From the NCBI GenBank assembly GCA_023410025.1, contig JAEYQM010000048.1:1-23076 (forward strand): a DNA stretch of 23,076 nt, in the 5' to 3' direction. The notes under the pieces are model-generated. The model was not told the origin of the DNA and searched no databases. It saw only the letters and a program-made list of their open reading frames with translations. The DNA is from Bacillota bacterium. GTDB lineage: Bacteria; Bacillota_I; Bacilli_A; ML615J-28; CAG-698. The position numbers and the translations under genes were made by a program. Shown one piece after another: positions 8,543 through 16,081 of the stretch. Each line of letters starts with the position of its first letter. The first letter of the stretch is position 1.

Positions 8543-10957
8543 ATGAATTGGCAAATTGCTATTGATGGTCCAGCTGGAGCCGGAAAAAGTACGATTGCAA
8601 GGGAAGTAGCCAGAAAATTAGGTTTTTGTTATCTAGATACTGGTGCTATGTATCGTGCAATTACTTTAAAAGCTTTAAACTTGAAAATCAATATGGAGGA
8701 TGAGGCTGAATATAATTTTCTTGAATCAACAAGAATTGAATTAGACGGCGACCGTATTTATTTAGATGGTGTTGAAGTTACAGATGATATTAGAAGTTTT
8801 GAAGTAACTAATAATGTTTCTTTAGTTTCAAAATTTAAATATGTACGTGAACATCTAGTTAAAGAACAAAGAGATTTAGTTGAATCAAAAAATATTATTA
8901 TGGATGGTAGGGATATTGGAACAGTAGTTTTACCCAAAGCCAATCTTAAGATATTTTTGATTGCTAGTGTTGAAGAAAGAGCAGCCCGACGTCTGAAAGA
9001 GCGTCACGAAAAAGGTTTTGATGTAATATCCCTAGAGGATACTATCAAAGAAATCCAAGAACGTGACTATAAAGATAGTAATCGTGCTATCAGCCCATTA
9101 GCGAAAGCCACCGATGCAATTGAAATAGACACATCATATTTAAGTGTCAACGAAGTGGTCGATAAGATCATAAGTTTAGTTATGGAAAGAGGTTACAAAA
9201 TGGAAAACGTTAAAACAGAAAAAGATTTGAATGTTGAAACGAGTGTTGAAGAAACAGCCAAGAAAACAACAAAGAGAACAAAAAAAGCTGCTGATGCAGT
9301 TGAAGGCGAAGCTGTAGAAACAACAAAGAAGACAACAAAAAAAGCAAAGGCTACAGAAGAAACAACTGAAGAAACTCCTAAGAAAAGAACAAGAAAAGCA
9401 AAAGAAACTGCTGAAGTTGTTGAAGAAGTAGAAGTTCCTAAAGAAGTTGTGGCTGAAGTAGAAGCTGCTAAAGAAGTTGTAACTGAAGTAGCAACTACTA
9501 AAGAAGTAGAAGCTCAAGTTGTTGAAACTGAATTAGCATTAGACAATGAAGAAGTAGCAACTGATTCTAATCAAGTTCGTGAACTTCAATTAGTTGAAGG
9601 CGAAGTACTTGAAGTATTACCAGCTACAAAAGAAGAGAAAAAAGGTAAAAACGTTATTAAAGCTAAAGAAGAAAGAGTTTTAATCAAACTTCAAAATGGT
9701 CAAGAAGGACTTTTATTCCGTAAGGATGTAGAAGAAATTAAAGACGATGAAGAATTAGCGGATTTATTCGTTGAAGGCGACAAAGTAAAAGTTGTTGTTA
9801 AACGTGTATATCCTGACGGTGGAAAAGTTCTTTTATCAACTGCTTTAGTTAAAAAACGTGAAAATATAAAGAAATTTGAAGAAACTATTAAGGGACATGG
9901 AACTTTCAAAGCTAAAGTTATTAAAAACATTAAAGTTGGACTAATTTTAGAACATGATGGTTACACATGCTTATTACCTAATAGCCAAGTAGATATTAAA
10001 GATGACAACTACAACGGATTAATTGGTCAAGAAATTAGTGTTGCTCCAATTAGAGTTGATTACAATAGAATTCGTTTAATCGTTTCTCAAAAAGTTGCTA
10101 ATGCAATTAATTTAAGAGAAGAAAAACAAAGCTTTATCAAAAAAGTTGAAGTAGGTCAAGTGTTTGAAGGTGTTGTTAAAAACATCGAATTATATGGTGC
10201 GTTTGTTGAAATCGCTCCAGGGGTTGAAGGTTTACTTCACATATCTGAAATTGAACACAACCGTATTGTTAAAGTTGAAAAAGTTCTTAACATGGGCGAC
10301 AAAGTAACTGTTAAAGTAATTAAAGTTGACAATAAACATATTGGTTTATCAAGAAAAGCATTATTACCAAACTTCTGGAAAGACTTTATCGACACTCATA
10401 AAGTTGGCGATTTAGTTAATGGAAAAGTAGTTGAAATTAATAAAGCTGGTGTTGTTATTGCTTTAAATGAAGAAATCCAAGGTTTCTTACCTAAGAGTGA
10501 ATTCTCTTATGAAAGAGATGCTGTAATTGAAGATTTCGTTAAAGCTAACGATGAAGTTCAAGTTAAAATTATTGAATTAGATTTAAATAAGAAACGTATA
10601 ATTTTATCTCGTAAACAACTTCAAGATAATCCATGGAATGTATTAAAATTAAAATCTGGTGATTCAGTACAAGCAACTGTACTTAGCGTAACTGATGAAG
10701 GCGTTAAAGTAAATGTTGGTGGAGCTAGTGGTTATATGCCAAAGGCTAACTATCCTCAAGGAACAACATTCACTGTTGGCCAAGTAATTGATGCTAAAGT
10801 AAGAGTGTTTGATCGTGAAAAAACTAGATTAGTTATTACTTTAAAAGAAGATAATACATTAGACAAAAATTCCATAAATAAATACTTAAAATCACAAGAA
10901 AGAGTTACAAGCACATTTGGTGATTTCTTTAACTCTGATGATTTTAAAAATAAGTAG
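8543..10957 (+). CDS. cmk/rpsA: Fusion of cytidylate kinase (Cmk) and ribosomal protein S1
   Basis: Residues 1-219 are a complete cytidylate kinase (CMP/dCMP to CDP/dCDP): P-loop GPAGAGKS 9-16, YLDTGAMYRA 30-39, DGRDIGT 121-127, LKERHEKGF lid region, DSNRAISPL 178-186. Residues 220-804 are an S1 protein: a K/T-rich then E/V-rich low-complexity linker (about 240-335), then five S1-type RNA-binding repeats starting near 351, 453, 539, 622 and 706. The third is the most canonical; the first two are degenerate. The start is the ATG at 8543, five bases after AGAGGTG; a GTG at 8537 lies inside that site. In Bacillus cmk and the S1-like ypfD are adjacent separate genes. Here no stop separates them, and the former S1 start (ATG 9200) keeps its own ribosome site, so two products are possible. 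S1 homologues bind mRNA on the 30S subunit. Confidence 0.93.
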   Translation: MNWQIAIDGPAGAGKSTIAREVARKLGFCYLDTGAMYRAITLKALNLKINMEDEAEYNFLESTRIELDGDRIYLDGVEVTDDIRSFEVTNNVSLVSKFKYVREHLVKEQRDLVESKNIIMDGRDIGTVVLPKANLKIFLIASVEERAARRLKERHEKGFDVISLEDTIKEIQERDYKDSNRAISPLAKATDAIEIDTSYLSVNEVVDKIISLVMERGYKMENVKTEKDLNVETSVEETAKKTTKRTKKAADAVEGEAVETTKKTTKKAKATEETTEETPKKRTRKAKETAEVVEEVEVPKEVVAEVEAAKEVVTEVATTKEVEAQVVETELALDNEEVATDSNQVRELQLVEGEVLEVLPATKEEKKGKNVIKAKEERVLIKLQNGQEGLLFRKDVEEIKDDEELADLFVEGDKVKVVVKRVYPDGGKVLLSTALVKKRENIKKFEETIKGHGTFKAKVIKNIKVGLILEHDGYTCLLPNSQVDIKDDNYNGLIGQEISVAPIRVDYNRIRLIVSQKVANAINLREEKQSFIKKVEVGQVFEGVVKNIELYGAFVEIAPGVEGLLHISEIEHNRIVKVEKVLNMGDKVTVKVIKVDNKHIGLSRKALLPNFWKDFIDTHKVGDLVNGKVVEINKAGVVIALNEEIQGFLPKSEFSYERDAVIEDFVKANDEVQVKIIELDLNKKRIILSRKQLQDNPWNVLKLKSGDSVQATVLSVTDEGVKVNVGGASGYMPKANYPQGTTFTVGQVIDAKVRVFDREKTRLVITLKEDNTLDKNSINKYLKSQERVTSTFGDFFNSDDFKNK
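9185..9202 (+). promoter_or_regulatory. Internal ribosome-binding site and start codon for stand-alone S1
   Basis: GAAAGAGG (9185-9192) lies seven bases before an in-frame ATG (9200-9202), exactly where the cytidylate kinase domain ends (residue 219) and S1 begins. This is as good as the site used by most genes in the window. Initiation here would give a 585-residue S1. That it is used is inference. Confidence 0.6.
9260..9547 (+). repeat. Low-complexity linker with amino-acid repeats inside cmk/rpsA
   Basis: Three basic K/T blocks occur at residues 240-249, 262-271 and 280-289 (for example KKTTKRTKKA, KKTTKKAKAT, KKRTRKAKET). Three decamer repeats of pattern KEVVxEVxxx follow at residues 300-309, 310-319 and 320-329, equal to 30-bp units at 9440, 9470 and 9500. 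The linker separates a charged, histone-H1-like region from an acidic one. Confidence 0.8.
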
Positions 10958-10965
10958 GTAATTTT

Positions 10966-12276
10966 ATGCGTGGAGTAGTAGCCATAGTTGGTAGACCAAA
11001 TGTTGGTAAATCAAGTTTATTCAATAGAATAATTGGTGAAAGACTATCAATTACAGATGATGCTAGTGGTATTACTAGAGATCGAATTTATGGTAAAACT
11101 TCATGGTTAAATCAAGAATTTTCGATTATTGACACAGGGGGGATCATCTTAAGGGATGAACCCTTTTCTAAAGAAATACTAGCTCAAGCCACTCTAGCAA
11201 TAGATGAGGCTGATGTAATTGTAATGGTAGTAGATGCAAGAGCAGGAATTGTTGAAGATGATGAGAATGTTATTAACATTTTAAGAAGGTCTAATAAACC
11301 GATAATTGTTGCAGCTAACAAAGTTGATGATGTATCACTTAGAGAACAAATCTATGATTTCTATAGTTTTGGGGTTGATGAAGTAATTGCCATTTCTAGT
11401 TTACATGGAATTGGGGTTGGTGATTTACTTGATAAAATCATTGAAGTTATGCCTGAAAAGAACATTCGTTCATACGATGACACATATATAAAGTATTGTT
11501 TAATTGGTCAACCAAATGTTGGTAAATCAACCCTAACAAATACAGTTTTAGGAGAAGACAGGGTAATTGTAAGTGATGTACCTGGTACTACTAGAGATGC
11601 AATTGATACAGTTTATACAAGAAATTCTAAAAAATATGTAATTATCGATACTGCTGGAATTAGAAAACAAGGTAAAATCTATGAGAATGCTGAAAAGTAT
11701 TCCGTATTAAGAGCAATAAGTGCTATTGAAAGATCTGATATTGCTGTAATTGTCTTAGACGGAACTAAGGATGTTGAAGAACAAGATAAAAGAATTGCCG
11801 GATATGCCCGTGAATATAATCGTGGTTTAATCATCGTTGTTAATAAATGGGATGCAGTAAATAAAGACGATAAAACAATGAAGGCTTATACAGAAAAAAT
11901 TAGAAACCATATGCTATTTATGGACTTTGCTCCTGTAATATTTGTTTCTGCACTTAATAAAGAACGTGTTCATCATTTACTAAATGCAGTTGATATGGTT
12001 TATGATAACTTAAATAGACGTGTTCAAACTAGTGTGTTAAATGATGTGCTAATGGATGCTGTATTATTAAATCAACCTCCAATTTTTAATGGTAATCGTT
12101 TGAAATTAAGTTATGCAACACAAAGTGATGTGATGCCACCTACATTTGTTTTATTTGTTAATAGTGAGGAACATATGCATTTCTCATACTTAAGATATCT
12201 AGAAAATAAATTGCGTGAAGCTTTTGAATTTGATGGATGTCCAATAAAATTTGTATTAAGGAAGAAAGAACAATGA
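10966..12276 (+). CDS. der: Ribosome biogenesis GTPase Der (EngA)
   Basis: Der is the essential double-GTPase that acts in maturation of the 50S subunit. Two tandem G domains are visible. The first has GRPNVGKSS at 8-16, DTGGI and NKVD; the second has GQPNVGKST from residue 181, DVPGTTRD, DTAGIRKQ and NKWD. A C-terminal KH-like domain ends with a basic FVLRKKEQ tail. Length 436 is standard. It starts eight bases after cmk/rpsA stops and its TGA overlaps the gpsA ATG, as in the Bacillus cmk-ypfD-...-der-gpsA region. Confidence 0.98.
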   Translation: MRGVVAIVGRPNVGKSSLFNRIIGERLSITDDASGITRDRIYGKTSWLNQEFSIIDTGGIILRDEPFSKEILAQATLAIDEADVIVMVVDARAGIVEDDENVINILRRSNKPIIVAANKVDDVSLREQIYDFYSFGVDEVIAISSLHGIGVGDLLDKIIEVMPEKNIRSYDDTYIKYCLIGQPNVGKSTLTNTVLGEDRVIVSDVPGTTRDAIDTVYTRNSKKYVIIDTAGIRKQGKIYENAEKYSVLRAISAIERSDIAVIVLDGTKDVEEQDKRIAGYAREYNRGLIIVVNKWDAVNKDDKTMKAYTEKIRNHMLFMDFAPVIFVSALNKERVHHLLNAVDMVYDNLNRRVQTSVLNDVLMDAVLLNQPPIFNGNRLKLSYATQSDVMPPTFVLFVNSEEHMHFSYLRYLENKLREAFEFDGCPIKFVLRKKEQ

Positions 12277-13277
12277 TATATAAAATAGCTGTTATCGGTG
12301 CTGGAAGTTGGGGAACCGCATTAGCACGTATTATTAGTGACAATGGTCATCTTGTTAATATCTATGATATCGACAAAGAAACAATTGATGAAATTAATAA
12401 TTTTCATACAAACAAATCAAAACTTCCAAATGGAGTTTTAAATGAAAATGTACGTGGAACAACTGATCTAGCAGAAGCAGTAAATTGGTCAGACATAGTT
12501 CTACTAGCTGTTCCAACAAAAGTTATTAGAGGTGTTTTAGAAAATATTCGCTCTGTAATTAAAAGTAAGAAATTATTTGTAAATGCAAGTAAAGGGATTG
12601 AACCTGGAACTTACAAAAGAGTTTCTGAAATTGTTAGTGAAGTAATTGGTGATGATTATGTTGATGGATTTGTTGCCTTAACTGGTCCAAGCCATGCTGA
12701 AGAAGTAATATTACAAATGTTAACTTCAGTTACAGCAGCAAGTTTAGATATAGAAAAATCTAAAATAGTTCAAAGAATATTTAGTAATCAAACCTATTTT
12801 AGAGTATATGCCCTACATGATTTAGTTGGTGCCGAACTTGGTGGATCGCTTAAAAACATCATTGCGATGGCTAGTGGTATGCTTACAGGGTTAGGATATG
12901 GTGATAATGCAAAAGCTGCACTAGTAACCAGAGGCCTTGTAGAAATGAAAAAATTAGCTATGGCTTTAGGTGCAAAAGAAAATACATTATATGGTTTAAC
13001 TGGTGTTGGGGACTTAGTGGTTACATGTTTTAGTGAACATAGCCGTAATTTCCAAGCAGGTAAAAAAATAGCAAGTGGTAAGGATCTTCAAAAAACATTA
13101 TCAGAAATGACAATGGTTGTTGAAGGAGCAAGAAGTTGCGAAGCTGCTTATTTTGCTGCTCGTGAGCTAAAGATTGAAACTCCTATTATTGATGCTGTTT
13201 ATAATGTAATTTACTTACAACATTCACCTAATGATGAAATTGCCAAATTAATGCAAAGAAGTCTTAAACAAGAATAA
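12273..13277 (+). CDS. gpsA: Glycerol-3-phosphate dehydrogenase [NAD(P)+]
   Basis: GpsA reduces dihydroxyacetone phosphate to sn-glycerol 3-phosphate, the backbone for membrane phospholipids. The Rossmann dinucleotide motif GAGSWG is at residues 9-14. The conserved NASKGIEPGT, TGPSHAEEV, and LGGSLKNIIAMASG (with the catalytic lysine) follow in order, then GLTGVGDLVVTC. I use the ATG at 12273 (334 aa): it overlaps the der TGA as ATGA and has AAGGAAG about seven bases upstream. An in-frame ATG at 12237 would add 12 unrelated residues and lies inside der. Confidence 0.97.
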   Translation: MIYKIAVIGAGSWGTALARIISDNGHLVNIYDIDKETIDEINNFHTNKSKLPNGVLNENVRGTTDLAEAVNWSDIVLLAVPTKVIRGVLENIRSVIKSKKLFVNASKGIEPGTYKRVSEIVSEVIGDDYVDGFVALTGPSHAEEVILQMLTSVTAASLDIEKSKIVQRIFSNQTYFRVYALHDLVGAELGGSLKNIIAMASGMLTGLGYGDNAKAALVTRGLVEMKKLAMALGAKENTLYGLTGVGDLVVTCFSEHSRNFQAGKKIASGKDLQKTLSEMTMVVEGARSCEAAYFAARELKIETPIIDAVYNVIYLQHSPNDEIAKLMQRSLKQE

Positions 13278-13280
13278 TAT

Positions 13281-13305
13281 AATCCACTACCAATGGTAGT
13301 GGATT
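13281..13305. repeat. Hairpin between gpsA and the P-loop gene
   Basis: AATCCACTAC (13281-13290) pairs perfectly with GTAGTGGATT (13296-13305) around a five-base centre, four bases after the gpsA stop. The downstream sequence is only weakly T-rich, so it is either a poor terminator, an mRNA 3' stabiliser, or an operator. The next ribosome site is 12 bp away. Confidence 0.6.
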
Positions 13306-13324
13306 TCATCTATATGGAGGATTT

Positions 13325-13849
13325 ATGGTAATATTAATTAGTGGTGCAAGTCATAGTGGTAAAACTGCATTAGCTCAAAAATTACTAGAGTTTTATAAAT
13401 ATCCTTATTTATCTATTGATCATTTAAAGATGGGTTTAATAAGAAGTGGATATACTAGTTTAACTCCAATTGATAGTATTGAAGACCTAACTAATTATCT
13501 GTGGCCTGTGGTAAGAGAAATTATAAAGACAAATATAGAAAATAATCAGAACATTATTATTGAAGGATGTTATATTCCATTTGATTTTTATAAAGATTTT
13601 AGTAAAAATTACTTAGATCAAATAAGACATATTTCCATAATTTTATCTGAAAATTATATTAAAAATAATTTTAATAAGATTACAAGCTATGCTAATGTTA
13701 TTGAATCAAGGTTACATGATGAAGTTGATATGGAGGAAATAGTTGCTGAAAATAAATTAATTTTAGAACAAGCAAATAAACATAATCACAAATATGTATT
13801 AGTAGAAAATGAATATAATATAGATATTGAAGATATATTAAAAAAATAA
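13325..13849 (+). CDS. P-loop kinase-like protein of unknown role
   Basis: A 174-residue soluble protein begins with a clear Walker A loop, GASHSGKT at residues 7-14, after a short beta strand (VILIS). SIDHLKMG follows near 35, and IIIEGCYIPFDF lies near 80, in the place of a Walker B strand and acceptor-binding residues. The architecture resembles small nucleotide or metabolite kinases (adenylate-kinase-like, zeta-toxin-like AAA_33 group), but I cannot name a substrate. GGAGG lies three bases before the ATG. It sits between gpsA and spoVIF, where Bacillus has yphE/yphF, and ends in its own terminator. No antitoxin-like partner is adjacent, so a toxin role is not supported. Confidence 0.85.
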   Translation: MVILISGASHSGKTALAQKLLEFYKYPYLSIDHLKMGLIRSGYTSLTPIDSIEDLTNYLWPVVREIIKTNIENNQNIIIEGCYIPFDFYKDFSKNYLDQIRHISIILSENYIKNNFNKITSYANVIESRLHDEVDMEEIVAENKLILEQANKHNHKYVLVENEYNIDIEDILKK

Positions 13850-13871
13850 CCAAATTATTTGGTTATTTTTT
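13843..13871 (+). terminator. Terminator after the P-loop gene
   Basis: A 12-bp perfect stem (13843-13854 with 13858-13869), TTA loop and trailing T-run. It overlaps the stop codon. Confidence 0.88.
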
Positions 13872-13872
13872 G

Positions 13873-13900
13873 TCATTATATAGGGTCTTCATCATATAGT
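13873..13900 (+). promoter_or_regulatory. Possible mother-cell (sigma-E-like) promoter of spoVIF
   Basis: CATATAGT (13893-13900) matches six of seven defined positions of the sigma-E -10 consensus, with TCATTAT (5/7 of the -35) 13 bp upstream. With the next base, CATATAGTA also fits the sigma-K -10 CATANNNTA, but no sigma-K -35 is evident. A sigma-A reading (TTGTCA 13870-13875, TATAGT 13895-13900) needs a 19-bp spacer. Confidence 0.4.
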
Positions 13901-13919
13901 ATAACTGGAAGGTGAATAT

Positions 13920-14156
13920 ATGAATTTCAATAATATCTTAAATATGATTGCTCAAAATAATATTAATGCTGAAGAAGTATTCGCACTAGTAGAAAAAATT
14001 AAAACAAGTAATTTAAAAGATGAAGCTAATCTTAGAAATATAATTAGGGAAGTAAGTAGAATTGCCCATAAACCAATTGATAAAACTAAAGAAGATCAAT
14101 TAGTTAAAAAAATTATGAATGATGGCGTAGATGAAAATCTTTTTAGCATGTTCTAA
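13920..14156 (+). CDS. spoVIF: Stage VI sporulation protein F (SpoVIF family)
   Basis: A 78-residue soluble protein. The segment from residue 30 to about 70 (NLKDEANLRNIIREVSRIAHKP, followed by a KEDQLVKKIM-type helix) closely follows the SpoVIF pattern of F/L-KDE, I-R-x-V-x2-IA-x-KP, and ED-x-IVK. In Bacillus SpoVIF is made in the mother cell and is needed for assembly of part of the spore coat. GGAAGGTG precedes the ATG. It lies 44 bp before spoIVA, the coat-basement gene, so the two coat-related genes probably share expression. The family call is from memory of the Bacillus sequence. Confidence 0.85.
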   Translation: MNFNNILNMIAQNNINAEEVFALVEKIKTSNLKDEANLRNIIREVSRIAHKPIDKTKEDQLVKKIMNDGVDENLFSMF

Positions 14157-14200
14157 TTGAATCCTGCATTGCATATATTTATATCGTGGAGGAAGGTAAT

Positions 14201-15676
14201 ATGAATAAAGTTATTAAGGATGTTGCAAGTAGGACAAATGGGGAACTTTATATTGGTGTTGTAGGAAGCGTTAGAAGTGGAAAATCGATGTTTATTCGTA
14301 AATTCATACAAACAAAAGTCATACCATATGTAGAAAGTGATGATTTAAAAAACAAATTAACTGATGAGTTACCACAAAGTGCAGAAGGCAAAGCAATTAT
14401 GACAGTAGAACCTAAATTTGTTCCTTCTACACCAATTCAAATAAACATTGAAGAAAATATTAATCTAAATATTCGCTTAGTCGATTGTGTTGGATATATA
14501 ATGGAAAGTGCAAAAGGTTATGAAAATGAAGATGGAAGTCCAAGATTAGTAAGAACCCCTTGGTTTAGTGACAATATTGCTTTTTGTGATGCGGCTACAA
14601 TTGGTACACAAAAGGTAATTAATAATCACTCACATATTGGTATTGTTATGACTAGTGATGGAAGTTTTGGAGAATTTTCAAGACAAGAATACCAAAAAGT
14701 TGAAGAAGGTCTAATTGAAGAACTTAAGAAACTAAATAAACCTTTTATTGTTATTCTTAATACAACAGAACCAAATAGTGAAAAAACATTAAAACTTGTT
14801 AATGAATTAGAACAAAAATACAATGTTTCTGTTTTACCTGTAAATGTTAAGGAATTAAGTGATCGAGACATTGATCAAGTCTTAAGTGAAGCCTTAAATG
14901 AATTTGATATTAAAGATTTAAGTCTAAATGTCCCTGATTGGATGAAAGTAATTAGTGATGATAATCCATATAAAATGCAATTCAATAATGTTATTAATGA
15001 AATTACTTCATCATATCGTAAATTCAAAGATGCTAAGAATATTTTAAATAAACTATCTGAATGTCCTTTATTTGATAATGTTGAGATAACTAATTTAGAT
15101 AGTGGTACAGGAGAAGTAGAGTTTTCAATAACTTGTAAAGAAGAAATCTACGATGAAATTATAAATAATATCTTAGGAGAAGCTGTAAATGATAAGGGTG
15201 AATACTTATTATTGCTTCAAAAATTTGTAAAAGCTAAGCAAGAGTATGATAAGATTGAAAGTGCTCTTGAAATGGTTAAAGCCACTGGTTATGGAATAGC
15301 CACTCCATGTGTAAGTGATATGATACTTGATAAACCAACAGTTATTAAACAAGGTTCAAGATATGGTATTAAATTACGAGCTCTTGCACCATCAATTCAC
15401 ATGATTAAGGTTAATGTTGAATCAACATTTGAACCAATAATTGGTTCAGAAGAACAATCTCAAAAATTAATTGAAAAGATGATGGATTCAATAGAAAATA
15501 ATCCAGAAGCTATGTGGGATCAAGAAATATTTGGACGTAAACTTAGTGAAATAGTAAATGATGGCGTAAAAGCAAAAATTTATTTACTACCTGAAAATAT
15601 GCAAGAAAAATTAAAAGAAAGCCTTGAAAAAATAGTAAATAAGAATAAAGGCGGAATTATTGCGATTATTTTATAA
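14201..15676 (+). CDS. spoIVA: Stage IV sporulation protein A, spore-coat scaffold ATPase
   Basis: SpoIVA is an ATP-hydrolysing protein that polymerises around the forespore and forms the basement layer of the coat. It has the family's Walker A region GSVRSGKS (residues 22-29), LPQSAEGKAIMTVEPKFVP, RLVDCVGYI, IGTQKVI and the C-terminal landmarks GYGIATP, QGSRYGIKL, APSIHMIKV and the terminal GGIIAIIL. At 491 residues it matches the Bacillus protein (492). The ATG at 14201 follows GGAGGAAGG by four bases; a GTG at 14186 lies in front of that site and is rejected. A weak sigma-E-like pair (GCATGTT 14146, CATTGCAT 14167, 14-bp spacer) overlaps the spoVIF end. A terminator separates it from hup; spoIVA-hbs adjacency is as in Bacillus. 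Confidence 0.98.
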   Translation: MNKVIKDVASRTNGELYIGVVGSVRSGKSMFIRKFIQTKVIPYVESDDLKNKLTDELPQSAEGKAIMTVEPKFVPSTPIQINIEENINLNIRLVDCVGYIMESAKGYENEDGSPRLVRTPWFSDNIAFCDAATIGTQKVINNHSHIGIVMTSDGSFGEFSRQEYQKVEEGLIEELKKLNKPFIVILNTTEPNSEKTLKLVNELEQKYNVSVLPVNVKELSDRDIDQVLSEALNEFDIKDLSLNVPDWMKVISDDNPYKMQFNNVINEITSSYRKFKDAKNILNKLSECPLFDNVEITNLDSGTGEVEFSITCKEEIYDEIINNILGEAVNDKGEYLLLLQKFVKAKQEYDKIESALEMVKATGYGIATPCVSDMILDKPTVIKQGSRYGIKLRALAPSIHMIKVNVESTFEPIIGSEEQSQKLIEKMMDSIENNPEAMWDQEIFGRKLSEIVNDGVKAKIYLLPENMQEKLKESLEKIVNKNKGGIIAIIL

Positions 15677-15678
15677 AT

Positions 15679-15703
15679 GACTGTTTTTAAACAGTCTTTT
15701 TTA
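15679..15703 (+). terminator. Terminator of spoIVA
   Basis: GACTGTTT (15679-15686) pairs with AAACAGTC (15689-15696), with the inner pairs probably open as a loop. A T-run (15697-15702) follows. Confidence 0.88.
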
Positions 15704-15704
15704 T

Positions 15705-15733
15705 TTGTTAAAAAGAGAATTTTGTGATATAAT
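15705..15733 (+). promoter_or_regulatory. Sigma-A promoter of hup, extended -10
   Basis: TTGTTA (15705-15710), 17-bp spacer ending in TGA, TATAAT (15728-15733). The -35 box starts directly after the spoIVA terminator. Confidence 0.82.
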
Positions 15734-15748
15734 AATTATGGTGATAAT

Positions 15749-16021
15749 ATGAATAAGAAGGAACTAATAGATATTGTAAGTAGTAAGACTGAAAATACCA
15801 AAAAGAATACAGCCTTAATTATTGATGCTTTCTTATCTGAAATATCAGAATGCCTAAAAAATGATGAAAAAGTCGTCTTAAGTAATTTTGGAACTTTTGA
15901 AAAAAGTAAGACAAAAGCAATGGACATATATAGTCCATACGATGGTAAACTTATAAAAGACGTAGTACAAACAAGAATTCATTTTAAAAGTAGTAGTAAT
16001 TTAACGGAAAAAATCAAATAA
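15749..16021 (+). CDS. hup: HU-family DNA-binding protein, diverged
   Basis: A 90-residue histone-like protein that bends and compacts DNA as a dimer. The N-terminal dimerisation half is typical (MNKKELIDIVSSKTENTKKN, LKNDEKVVLSNFGTFEKSK). The DNA-binding arm is unusual: the common GRNPxTG at the arm tip reads DIYSPYDGK, keeping the intercalating proline but losing the arginine and asparagine. The later FKPGKxLK region reads FKSSSNLTEK. It may be a specialised paralogue rather than the cell's main HU. GGTGAT precedes the ATG. Location after spoIVA matches Bacillus hbs. Confidence 0.92.
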   Translation: MNKKELIDIVSSKTENTKKNTALIIDAFLSEISECLKNDEKVVLSNFGTFEKSKTKAMDIYSPYDGKLIKDVVQTRIHFKSSSNLTEKIK

Positions 16022-16051
16022 CTAAATTATTATATTTTAGTATTCTGAATC

Positions 16052-16081
16052 AAAAAGGATGGGAATTTTCCCATCCTTTTT
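16052..16081. terminator. Bidirectional terminator between convergent hup and CPBP genes
   Basis: AAAAAGGATGGGAA (16052-16065) pairs with its 14-base complement at 16068-16081. The A/T ends supply a T-run in either direction. The last bases overlap the stop codon of the minus-strand gene. Confidence 0.92.

Noticed and set aside
9176..9202. Assembly error as the cause of the cmk/rpsA fusion
   Set aside because: Not fully excluded, but both domains stay in frame without an indel, and the junction reads as normal sequence; a single substitution at one codon is enough to explain it.
9176..9517. 113-codon open frame on the minus strand, rich in Phe, Cys and Ser
   Set aside because: It is the antisense of the K/E/T-rich S1 linker; the composition is the mirror of that low-complexity DNA, and it has no ribosome site or family match.
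12237..12272. Upstream ATG extending gpsA by 12 codons
   Set aside because: It has no family similarity; the ATG at 12273 overlaps the der stop and has AAGGAAG before it.
13278..13283. TATAAT as a promoter for the P-loop gene
   Set aside because: No -35 at a usable distance; it arises from the gpsA stop region next to the hairpin.
14186..14200. GTG start extending spoIVA by five codons
   Set aside because: It overlaps the GGAGGAAGG ribosome site for the ATG at 14201.
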